Assembly: GCA_964346725.1 (NCBI GenBank)
Contig: CAYFVM010000008.1
Span: 1 to 64,000, forward strand
Direction of reading: 5' to 3'
Length of the DNA: 64,000 nucleotides
From: UBA1715 sp964346725
GTDB lineage: Bacteria; Bacteroidota; Bacteroidia; Bacteroidales; UBA1715
In this document: piece by piece, positions 56,449 through 64,000 of the stretch
How positions within the stretch are numbered: position 1 is the first letter of the stretch
Layout: every line of letters starts with the position of its first letter
Notes under the pieces: generated by a model
The model's database searches: none
Seen by the model: the letters and a program-made list of their open reading frames with translations, nothing else
What the model was told of the DNA's origin: nothing
Translations under genes and position numbers: made by a program

Positions 56449-57732
56449 ATGAAAGGTTTCAAAAGACTTACACTTTTATGCATGCTATTTGCATTCACAA
56501 GTGTTGCCTATGCGCAAAAAACCGTCATATCAATTACATATAAAGCTTCAAATAAATCAATAGTTGAAGTTTTAAAAGACATTGAGTCTCTTGCTCATTG
56601 TAGTTTTTCATACAATAGTTCAATTATTGATTCCAAGAAAATAAAATCGGTTTCGTTTAATAAAGAACCGCTTGAAGAATGTTTGAACAAACTTCTGGGA
56701 CCAGGATATAAATACACCTACATTGGAAATCAAGTAATAATTACCGAGAACCCCAATACCGAGACAGCTACAGCAAAAAAGCAACCACAAAAAATAGAAA
56801 CCACAAAACTACCACAGATTATTACCATTTACGACACAATTCCCGTGTATGACACCGTTGTTACATACGTCACTATTACCGATACCATACGCATTGTAAA
56901 TTCATACACCGACACAATTACCTTAGAACGATACCTTACTAATCAGCTCCATACCAACAAACATAGTGTTACGTTTTCGGCCTTTTTAGGTGCAGAAATT
57001 TGTAATAGTAGATTTTATAATGGTGGCGACTATGCCAAAAACTTAAAAGACAAACATAAAAACGAGGTTTGCTACAATGTTGGATTTGATGCAACGTATA
57101 AACGCAAAAACGTACTCTTTACTACAGGTATTTCATTATACGACTGTCAGTTATCGAATTCAGTTACCACCAAATCATATACCGATGATGGCTCGGTAAC
57201 ATACACCGACACACTTTGGTATTGGGATTTCACCGAAATCTCTACCTACTACAAATTCAACGAATCGGGCGACTCCGTTGCTGTATCGATGCTTGACTCA
57301 ACATATACCTATACTCTTCGTGAAAATCCCAAAAAAATTGAACACGAAACAGAAAAACTATACACCCTTTCGTGGGAATACATAACAATACCTTTGGGGA
57401 TTGGATATCATTACAACATAACAAACACGTTTGCAATTCAACCCAAATTTAAATTGTCGCCAATGATACTATCTAGGAGCAAAGGTGAAATTCCAAACCA
57501 AGCTCTTACAGAAACCATTGAAGTTAAATCATTACTGAAGCCTTTCACCTTTTCTGCCTCACTTTCGTGTGATATTCTCTATTCATTGGAAGTAAATTTT
57601 TCTGTAGGTATTAAACCCTTTTGTTCCATTATACCATCTGTTTTCAAACAAAACGCTGGATTTCAAAGCATGGCATTCAATTTTGGACTAGAATGGGGAT
57701 TTTATTACACCATACCGTATGAATTATTCTAA
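56449..57732 (+). CDS. STN-domain protein with outer-membrane barrel
   Basis: The protein has 427 residues. A signal peptide (MKGFKRLTLLCMLFAFTSVAYAQ) is followed by a secretin/TonB short N-terminal (STN) domain, about 24-103 (ISITYKASNKSIVEVLKDIE, YNSSIIDSKKIKSVSF, YKYTYIGNQVIITENP). A low-complexity Thr/Asp/Tyr link (YDTIPVYDTVVTYVTITDT) leads to a beta-barrel-like half (about 150-427) ending FGLEWGFYYTIPYELF. It has no TonB plug and is too short for a SusC-type receptor. It is likely the signalling partner of the FecR-type anti-sigma factor. The start of the RCC1 gene overlaps its end by 14 bp. Confidence 0.82.
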   Translation: MKGFKRLTLLCMLFAFTSVAYAQKTVISITYKASNKSIVEVLKDIESLAHCSFSYNSSIIDSKKIKSVSFNKEPLEECLNKLLGPGYKYTYIGNQVIITENPNTETATAKKQPQKIETTKLPQIITIYDTIPVYDTVVTYVTITDTIRIVNSYTDTITLERYLTNQLHTNKHSVTFSAFLGAEICNSRFYNGGDYAKNLKDKHKNEVCYNVGFDATYKRKNVLFTTGISLYDCQLSNSVTTKSYTDDGSVTYTDTLWYWDFTEISTYYKFNESGDSVAVSMLDSTYTYTLRENPKKIEHETEKLYTLSWEYITIPLGIGYHYNITNTFAIQPKFKLSPMILSRSKGEIPNQALTETIEVKSLLKPFTFSASLSCDILYSLEVNFSVGIKPFCSIIPSVFKQNAGFQSMAFNFGLEWGFYYTIPYELF

Positions 57733-60232
57733 GAATATAGTATTCTGCTTAGCTTTGTTCTTGGGTATTCAGAGCATGGCACAACGGAATTATTTTTCCG
57801 CAGGATATTCGTATTCTACCTACATATGCAACAACAAAACCGTGCAAACATGGGGCGACAACTATTACGGACAATTGGCTCGTACGGTTGCAGAAGGCGC
57901 TCTTTCTGTGCCAGCCACGATTCCTAACGTTACGGATATTATTAGTATTGATGCCGGTCTCGGCAGTTTTTGTTGTGCTCTTACATCAACCGGGCATGTG
58001 CTATCATGGGGACATAATTTTTTTGGAGAATTAGGCATAGGCGTAACTTGTGATGGACTTTCCGATATCTGTAAACAAGACTTTGCGGACACCGTGTTAG
58101 GCGGTGAAACTGGCACAAAATATCTTGAAAACGTCACAGCAATTGCTGTAGGTCAAACTCATGCCTACGCCCTACTAGCATCTGGAGAAGTAGTTGCATG
58201 GGGAAGCAATGCCTATGGGCAAATTGGTGATGGAACCAATATAGATAAAAATATACCTATCTATGTTATGAAGAATGGTTCAGAACGACTTTCACAAATA
58301 AAAATGATAGCTTCAGGCGGACACCATGGCTATGCACTTACAAACCAAGGAACCGTATATGCTTGGGGAAATAATCAAGTAAATCAATTAGGCTGTGGCG
58401 ACAGCGACACGCACTACTATCCTAAGTTAGTGATTGATGCTAACGGCACCACAGTATCAAACATTACCGCAATAGATGGCGGCATGATGTTCGGACTCAT
58501 GCTCACAACCAATAAAACAGTATATGGTTTGGGCGCATATAAAGGCACTCACCTTGATAAAAACGGAAGTAAATATCAAACCACCACATATGCACAATTA
58601 GTTTTAGGAGGAGAAACACCAAACACATACTTACAAAATGTTATAGCTATTTCTGCGGGATTTTCTCATTCTATGGCAATTACCATCGAAAATAGCAAAA
58701 ACTACGTCGTATCATGGGGTGACAATCGTTTTAGTGACTTATTTCAAACAACCGGCGGACAACTAGGCAACAATAATCTAACCCTTAAACAAGCGTTTAC
58801 CCCAAACTACATGCGCACATCTACCGGTAAAATTACAGATGTAACTAAAATCAATGCCGGTTGTGGTGTTTCGTTAGTAGAAACAACTATTCTAAACAAA
58901 ACGACATTATATTCTTGTGGTTGTAACAAAGACGGACAACTGGGTTTTGGAGACAATGGCGATAGGTACGTTCTTACGAAACTACCATCTGTATGTCCTT
59001 CTTATTGCAGTGAATTTTCTTATAATGCTGACACTACCCTATGCCGACCAATTTTTCATACGATAGAATTACCGTGCTCTGTAAATTCATTTGATTTCAA
59101 ATGGTATGAAAACGATATACTCATTCCAAACACTCAAAACAACATACTCATTCATGGTCAAGGGAAATATGCCACAACAATCATTGACAAAACAAACGAT
59201 TGTACAAACCGCTCTGCCACATTCAATGTAAACGAAAAAGACGCTGATTTTCAAATGATTAACACTTCGTTTTGCGACGACGATATTACCTTTAAAATTA
59301 TTGGAGAAGGTATATTTAATTGGTACAACAAAAACGGTGGGTACAAACTTGGCTCAGGATATAGTATAACAACACCAAAATCATTGTGTGATGAAATCAT
59401 AGCCGATAGTGTGTATGAAATTTGGGTTGAACACGAAAATATTTGTCAACCATTATCTATGCGCAGTGCCAAAAGATGCGATTGCAATGTAACACCGCCC
59501 GTAACTACTGGCGATGAATTATGCTACAACCGCGAAGCCACTCTGTCGGCCGTTGGCGACAGCATTGTGTGGTATGCCGATGATTTGTTGCTATACTCCT
59601 TACAATTAGGAAATACTTACAAAACCACCTATAACGAAATTGGCGATGTTTATTTTTACGCTACGCAAATTCAAAACAGATGCGAAAGCGAAGCCTCACC
59701 AACATTACTTTCCCTTTACTTTTGCGAACCTTGGTATTCTATTTCTGGCACCGTAATTGACAACGCTGAAAATCCTATAGAAAACATCACCGTGTATTTA
59801 TACAGCAATGAAGAACAAACACCAAAAGATTCATGCACTACCGACAATAAAGGGAGATTTCAAATATTCACCCATGAATGTGTGGGAAAAATTCTCGCAA
59901 AATCTCCGTCAACTGCTCTCAACGACACATGGGCTGGTAATAAAATTGAGAAAGAAAATGCATACGAATTTGTAGTAGATGCCGACATAAAATACGTTAC
60001 AATCACTCTCCTGCCTTTTTCTACCGGTTGTGACACAATTGAAGCAACCACTATTTGGAACAATGGGAAAACCGCTACTATATACTCAATTGACGGAAAA
60101 TTAATAAAAGCAATCTCTATTGAAAATGAACCGTTTTCAATTCTTCAAACCTATAAACAACCGATTATTGTACTCATTACCAATGAAGATGGAGAAATCC
60201 ACACGTTACAAATAATCAGTCGTGCCAATTAA
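57719..60232 (+). CDS. Secreted RCC1-repeat propeller protein
   Basis: The protein has 837 residues. A signal peptide (ending GIQSMAQ) is followed by seven RCC1-type repeats (VQTWGDNYYGQL, VLSWGHNFFGELG, VVAWGSNAYGQIGDG, VYAWGNNQVNQLG, a degenerate VYGLGAYKG, VVSWGDNRFSDL and LYSCGCNKDGQLGFGD), enough for a seven-blade propeller. Then come Cys-rich Ig-like segments (about 430-660), a carboxypeptidase-regulatory-like domain (YSISGTVIDNAENPIENITV, about 680-760) and a C-terminal segment ATIYSIDGKLIKAISIE that resembles a shortened type A type IX sorting domain. A surface or released protein; the propeller may bind a protein or glycan. It overlaps the STN-barrel gene by 14 bp, so the two are produced together. 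Confidence 0.85.
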   Translation: MNYSKNIVFCLALFLGIQSMAQRNYFSAGYSYSTYICNNKTVQTWGDNYYGQLARTVAEGALSVPATIPNVTDIISIDAGLGSFCCALTSTGHVLSWGHNFFGELGIGVTCDGLSDICKQDFADTVLGGETGTKYLENVTAIAVGQTHAYALLASGEVVAWGSNAYGQIGDGTNIDKNIPIYVMKNGSERLSQIKMIASGGHHGYALTNQGTVYAWGNNQVNQLGCGDSDTHYYPKLVIDANGTTVSNITAIDGGMMFGLMLTTNKTVYGLGAYKGTHLDKNGSKYQTTTYAQLVLGGETPNTYLQNVIAISAGFSHSMAITIENSKNYVVSWGDNRFSDLFQTTGGQLGNNNLTLKQAFTPNYMRTSTGKITDVTKINAGCGVSLVETTILNKTTLYSCGCNKDGQLGFGDNGDRYVLTKLPSVCPSYCSEFSYNADTTLCRPIFHTIELPCSVNSFDFKWYENDILIPNTQNNILIHGQGKYATTIIDKTNDCTNRSATFNVNEKDADFQMINTSFCDDDITFKIIGEGIFNWYNKNGGYKLGSGYSITTPKSLCDEIIADSVYEIWVEHENICQPLSMRSAKRCDCNVTPPVTTGDELCYNREATLSAVGDSIVWYADDLLLYSLQLGNTYKTTYNEIGDVYFYATQIQNRCESEASPTLLSLYFCEPWYSISGTVIDNAENPIENITVYLYSNEEQTPKDSCTTDNKGRFQIFTHECVGKILAKSPSTALNDTWAGNKIEKENAYEFVVDADIKYVTITLLPFSTGCDTIEATTIWNNGKTATIYSIDGKLIKAISIENEPFSILQTYKQPIIVLITNEDGEIHTLQIISRAN

Positions 60233-60237
60233 AAAGG

Positions 60238-60245
60238 TATATTTG
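60238..60245 (+). promoter_or_regulatory. Possible -7 box (TATATTTG) for the helicase gene
   Basis: Matches TAnnTTTG, 17 nt before the ATG; no TTTG partner. Confidence 0.35.
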
Positions 60246-60261
60246 CACAAAACAATAAACA

Positions 60262-61518
60262 ATGAAATTCGAAGACTATCATATTAGCAAAAAAATCAAG
60301 CAGAGTCTTGACGAATTAGAATTTAAGCGCCCTACCGACATTCAATTCAAAGCAATCACGCCGATACTCAAAGGAGACGACGTGCTTGCCATAGCACAAA
60401 CAGGTACGGGAAAAACCGCTGCTTTTGTGATTCCTGCGCTTGAAGTTCTTACACGAAGCCGTGCGAAAGGCTACGACAACGGAGCTATTCGCACTATAGT
60501 AATGGAGCCTACACGCGAATTGGTGATACAGACTGCGGAAGTCTTCCGCTCTATTGGCAAATACCTTGACATTACCGTTCTTGGCTTGTTTGGCGGCGTA
60601 GAACAAGACCCGCAAATTTCTCGCCTCAAAAATGGTGTAGACGTTTTGGTCTGCACTCCCGGACGATTATTCGACCTTGTAAGTCAAGGATACGTAAACC
60701 TGCATGGCATTAAACTTTTGGTGCTCGACGAAGCCGACCAAATGCTTGATTTAGGCTTCATTGGCGACATTCGACAATTGATAAAATTATTGCCTCGCTA
60801 CCGCCAAACATTGTTTTTCTCAGCTACCATCAATCCCGAAATTAAAGAACTTGCCTACTCTTTAGTTTCAAAACCGGTAAAAATTGAAATTTCTCCGAAA
60901 GATCCGGTTTCCAAACACGTGAACCACTTTGTTTCATACATTGAAATGGATGACAAACGATTCTTTTTAGAACGTTTAATTAAAGAAAATCCGGAAGATA
61001 AAATGTTGGTGTTTGTTCGTACAAAAGTGCGTGCCGAGCGCGTAAAAAGCGCCATGGAACGCGCCGACATTCAATGCGACACAATACACGGTGACAAAAC
61101 CCAACAAGAACGCAACAAAGTGATGCAGGACTTTCGTTCAGGCGAACTAAAGATATTGATCGCAACCGACGTTTCGGCCAGAGGAATTGACATTCCAAAC
61201 ATTGAAACTGTTATAAACTACGATTTGCCCGAGCAAACCGAAAACTACGTTCATCGTGTTGGTCGTACCGGCCGTGGCAATAAGTTCGGAACGTCTATCT
61301 CATTTTGCAGCAAAGAAGAGCGTCCTCTTTTGGAAGAAATTGAGACCTATCTTACCAAACCTATTTCGGAACTTAGCATAGATGCGAGCACGTACAAAGA
61401 AACGATAAAAATGACCACAGACAAGTCACAAGGAGATTTAAACGCCATTTTAAGTGAATGTGAACGCATAGACGAAATCAAGAGAAAGAAAGCGAAATCA
61501 AAAGGGAAGAAAAAATAA
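60262..61518 (+). CDS. DEAD-box RNA helicase
   Basis: The protein has 418 residues. The motifs are Q motif RPTDIQ (23-28), I AQTGTGKT (45-52), Ia PTREL, GG, Ib TPGR, II DEAD (156-159), III SAT, IV-V (VFVRTKVRAERV, ATDVSARGID) and VI HRVGRTGR (from 331). A short basic tail (KRKKAKSKGKKK) probably aids RNA binding. Probably helps ribosome assembly or mRNA turnover; RhlE-like, but the subgroup cannot be fixed by eye. It ends 1 bp from the convergent Gate-domain gene. Confidence 0.93.
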   Translation: MKFEDYHISKKIKQSLDELEFKRPTDIQFKAITPILKGDDVLAIAQTGTGKTAAFVIPALEVLTRSRAKGYDNGAIRTIVMEPTRELVIQTAEVFRSIGKYLDITVLGLFGGVEQDPQISRLKNGVDVLVCTPGRLFDLVSQGYVNLHGIKLLVLDEADQMLDLGFIGDIRQLIKLLPRYRQTLFFSATINPEIKELAYSLVSKPVKIEISPKDPVSKHVNHFVSYIEMDDKRFFLERLIKENPEDKMLVFVRTKVRAERVKSAMERADIQCDTIHGDKTQQERNKVMQDFRSGELKILIATDVSARGIDIPNIETVINYDLPEQTENYVHRVGRTGRGNKFGTSISFCSKEERPLLEEIETYLTKPISELSIDASTYKETIKMTTDKSQGDLNAILSECERIDEIKRKKAKSKGKKK

Positions 61519-61519
61519 C

Positions 61520-62488
61520 CTAGGCCTCTTTCCTCATAAAAACACGAAGAAACGTTTTGTCCGAAATGTGTTTTGTAGCATGCACTACAAGAAACATTAT
61601 GACAAACGCAAACATAGCCCGAAACAAGAACACGCCGGTCCAATCTGCGCCCATTGAAATCATTAACAAAGAATCTTCGATAAGGCTGTGAAATAAACCG
61701 AGAAACGACATTGAGTAAAACACTTCTCGCGGAGGTATTTCCTTGTGCTGACATTCATCAATAAGCAAACCGCCACCATACGCGATTCCCAACGTGAGCC
61801 CCACCACCGTCAACGGTAACACCTCTTCGCCTATTCCCATCCAACCAAGAGCAGGCTTGAGAACAGCGTTCAAAAGGTTTATAATACCCGTTATCTGTAA
61901 TATGTGCAACACTATTACCAAACAGAAAATAACACACGTTATCAAGGCATAATGTTGTAATTCATGTAAAGCCCACACTCCCCAACTGAGGCGTTCTGAA
62001 TCTCCAACTAATGGCATAGAAACTGGTTGCTGCAACCACTCGAAATAGGTATAGATATTTGAAAGAATAATGCCTGCAACAATAGCAAATCCGAAACGTA
62101 TACAAAACATTATCCATAAACGTATGCCCGTCTTTTTAGCGATAGTCAATTCTATAGGAAACGTGTGCGCTATAAGCGACATAACACAAAGCGTGGTCAT
62201 TTGTGCTACCGTTATAGGCTCCATGTACGGATAAATAGCAAACAACGCAATAAATCCACCATAAATATTCACAATCATAGTAGATAGCCACACCAAAGCC
62301 ATTTCTGGCGGTAAATTCACAATCTGCATAACCGGGGTGAGCACATTGCTAATTGGTTCCAGTAAATTTAATTCTTGTATTATGCGAATAACGAAAGAAA
62401 TTGGAATCATGAATTTGAACAAAATGAAACACGCATTTTTTGTGCGTTCAAATACATATTTCCAAAAATCACGAAATGATTCTTTCAT
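61520..62488 (-). CDS. Gate/nucleoside-recognition domain membrane protein
   Basis: The protein has 322 residues with about eight to ten hydrophobic segments and two Gate-type regions (ILFKFMIPISFVIRIIQELN; a second around LPLTVVGLTLGIAYGGGLLI). The family includes SpmA/SpmB-like proteins and nucleoside transporters; the substrate is unknown. The start overlaps the phosphatase stop by 4 bp, so translation is likely coupled in the CinA, phosphatase, Gate operon. Confidence 0.82.
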   Translation of the reverse strand: MKESFRDFWKYVFERTKNACFILFKFMIPISFVIRIIQELNLLEPISNVLTPVMQIVNLPPEMALVWLSTMIVNIYGGFIALFAIYPYMEPITVAQMTTLCVMSLIAHTFPIELTIAKKTGIRLWIMFCIRFGFAIVAGIILSNIYTYFEWLQQPVSMPLVGDSERLSWGVWALHELQHYALITCVIFCLVIVLHILQITGIINLLNAVLKPALGWMGIGEEVLPLTVVGLTLGIAYGGGLLIDECQHKEIPPREVFYSMSFLGLFHSLIEDSLLMISMGADWTGVFLFRAMFAFVIMFLVVHATKHISDKTFLRVFMRKEA

Positions 62489-62967
62489 TTTGCTTCCAAT
62501 GTGTCTAACAACTTGGCACAGCCAACTTCAAGCATATCTATCACCAACTCAAAACCGGCATCTCCTCCATAATACGGGTCTGGCACAGATGTTCGGCCAA
62601 ATTCAGGACAATATTCAACCATACGACGAATTTTACTCCGTTGCTCGTCGGTTTTGGCTATATGCCGCAAATCGCTCACATTTTCATTGTCCATGCCAAT
62701 AATAAGATCAAACATCTCAAAATCAACTTTTGTTACCGGACGAGAACGATGCGTAATACTATATCCACGACGTTGCGCATGAAACAACATTCTATGATCG
62801 GCCGAATCGCCTTCATGATAATCAAGAATGCCCGCAGAATCTATTTTATAGTCATCTGCGCAACCACGTTTTTCTACCAAACTAAGCATAATTGTTTCGG
62901 CCAATGGCGAACGACAAATATTGCCAAGACAAACAAATAAAATTTTGTGTGGATTAGATTGTTTCAC
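62485..62967 (-). CDS. Low-molecular-weight protein-tyrosine-phosphatase
   Basis: The protein has 160 residues. The P-loop CX5R is CLGNICR at 13-19, followed by SPLAE, and the general-acid Asp is in VPDPYYGG. All catalytic residues are present. It could dephosphorylate a tyrosine kinase of polysaccharide export or act more generally. The 5' end overlaps cinA by 14 bp and the 3' end overlaps the Gate-domain gene by 4 bp. Confidence 0.94.
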   Translation of the reverse strand: MKQSNPHKILFVCLGNICRSPLAETIMLSLVEKRGCADDYKIDSAGILDYHEGDSADHRMLFHAQRRGYSITHRSRPVTKVDFEMFDLIIGMDNENVSDLRHIAKTDEQRSKIRRMVEYCPEFGRTSVPDPYYGGDAGFELVIDMLEVGCAKLLDTLEAK

Positions 62968-64000
62968 CGTGTTCAGATAATATTAAACTTTGTAACATAA
63001 CTAAGGCTGCAATCGTTGCCCGCTCTATGTTGCGTTCACGATTTTTCTCAAACAAAAACTTTTGTGCAATAATGTTGCATTTAGAAGCAACAGCAATCCA
63101 AACGGTTCCTACCGGCTTTTCAATAGAGCCACCTGAAGGACCGGCAATACCAGATGTAGCAATGCCATACGTAGTAGCAATTTTTTTACGAACTTCGGAA
63201 GCCATGGTTTTTACTACTTGTTCGCTCACAGCACCAAACTGTTCTATATCTTTAGGATTGACGTTCAGTTGATTGATTTTTACAGAATTGTCGTAGGAAA
63301 TCACACTGCCCCAGTAATACGCTGAACTACCCGGTATGCGCGTTATTTTTCCGGAAATATTTCCTCCGGTGCAACTTTCGGCCGTAGAAACCGTTGCTTG
63401 ATATTTGAGCAACAAGGCACCTACGCGTTCTTCCATCGTTTCATCATCAAACGCACAAATGTACGGATTGATTATGGCGCGCAACTTTTGCTCTTCTTGG
63501 GCAACCAGTTCATGCGCACGTTCTTGCGTTTCGGCCGTACATGACATTCGTAGTTTTACCAAACCCGGCACCGGCAAATATGCAAGATGAATCTCATTCG
63601 GCAACTGATTTTCCCACTCACCTATCATTTCGGCCAATTTTGATTCTGCAATATTGGTCACAATTATATGACGATGAAAAATAACCGGCAATTTGAATTT
63701 TTCTTGCAACCACGGAATTACCGACTGAGACATCATTTCTTTCATTTCATAAGGAACTCCGGGAAGCGACACCACTATATGTCCATTTCTTTCAAACCAC
63801 ATTCCCGAGGCTGTTCCGCAAGGATTCGGTATAAAACGAGCCGCTTTGGGAAATTGAGCCTGTGTATGATTTTTTTCGTTTATCTCCTGATTGCGATCAC
63901 GCACATAGCGAGCCATACCATCATATGCCTGCTGATTAAATTCAAGTTCAGTTTCGAAAAAATCACACAACACCAATTTCGTTATATCATCATTCGTTGG
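62954..64000 (-). CDS. cinA: CinA-family protein (5' end cut off by window edge)
   Basis: The frame runs to the right edge; the first visible residues are PTNDDITK, the end of the molybdopterin-binding-like (MoCF) domain motif GPTNDDITK. It continues through LPGVPYEMKEMM to the C-terminal amidohydrolase-like CinA domain (VSTAESCTGGNISGKITRIP, VISYDNSVKINQL, GIAGPSGGS, VGTVWIA). The full family protein has about 410-420 residues and acts on NMN or ADP-ribose-type nucleotides in studied cases. First of an overlapping operon with the phosphatase and Gate-domain genes. Confidence 0.93.
   Translation of the reverse strand, partial: PTNDDITKLVLCDFFETELEFNQQAYDGMARYVRDRNQEINEKNHTQAQFPKAARFIPNPCGTASGMWFERNGHIVVSLPGVPYEMKEMMSQSVIPWLQEKFKLPVIFHRHIIVTNIAESKLAEMIGEWENQLPNEIHLAYLPVPGLVKLRMSCTAETQERAHELVAQEEQKLRAIINPYICAFDDETMEERVGALLLKYQATVSTAESCTGGNISGKITRIPGSSAYYWGSVISYDNSVKINQLNVNPKDIEQFGAVSEQVVKTMASEVRKKIATTYGIATSGIAGPSGGSIEKPVGTVWIAVASKCNIIAQKFLFEKNRERNIERATIAALVMLQSLILSEHGETI

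Noticed and set aside
1..64000. CRISPR array, insertion sequence, prophage or defence island
   Set aside because: No regularly spaced repeats, transposase, integrase or known defence gene was seen in any frame; inverted repeats found are terminator-like.

Overview
The window looks like a contig or scaffold from an AT-rich, probably anaerobic member of the Bacteroidota (Bacteroidales-like). The signs are a PorP/SprF protein, an OmpA/PD40 protein and a PKD adhesin with a gliding-type C-terminal domain (type IX secretion signature); a FISUMP lipoprotein; an ECF sigma/FecR pair with DUF4974; a PUR-alpha-like DUF3276 protein; pyruvate:ferredoxin oxidoreductase (anaerobic metabolism); and Bacteroidota-type promoters (TTTG, about 19 nt, TAnnTTTG) at several places. 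Five runs of exactly 100 N mark assembly gaps of unknown true size, each inside or between genes. No phage, insertion sequence, CRISPR array or rRNA is visible.

Layout. 1-1503 (minus): a cut-off MuiA-like DUF4139 protein and an outer-membrane protein. 1673-6748 (plus): RNase R, serine acetyltransferase, a GPH/SLC45-type sugar transporter and a FISUMP lipoprotein. 6830-15041 (minus): a likely operon of PKD adhesin, OmpA/PD40 protein, PorP/SprF, SET-domain protein and RecR. 15198-18610: a glycosyltransferase, then AsnB and a class I aminotransferase that are separate genes joined across a gap. 18734-23384 (minus): tRNA-Val with its own promoter and terminator, FolC, an XRE regulator, Pth, L25 and Prs. 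23411-26841: an SDR pseudogene, a secreted unknown, MiaA, SmpB and a PflA-like radical SAM protein. 27036-30946 (minus): a gapped surface protein, a SIMPL protein and an M23 peptidase. 31085-42130 (plus): an MsbA-like ABC transporter, a PUR protein, PyrB/PyrI, a second OmpA/PD40 protein, Rho and PFOR. 42260-51542: MtaB (minus), a GH9 glycanase (plus), then a minus-strand operon of a long TPR protein, an outer-membrane barrel, RlmH and a LiaF-like membrane protein. 51701-60232 (plus): a DUF389 membrane protein, a carboxypeptidase-regulatory-like protein, and an ECF sigma / FecR / STN-barrel / RCC1-propeller locus. 60262-64000: a DEAD-box helicase (plus), then a minus operon of CinA (cut off), low-molecular-weight phosphatase and a Gate-domain membrane protein.

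Most of the window is housekeeping sequence. The parts most likely to be new are the sigma/anti-sigma locus at 54776-60232, where a small STN-domain barrel and a secreted seven-blade RCC1 propeller stand where a TonB-dependent receptor would be expected; the SET-domain protein inside a type IX surface operon; and the TPR/barrel/RlmH/LiaF cluster. All functions below are inferred from motifs read by eye; no database search was run.
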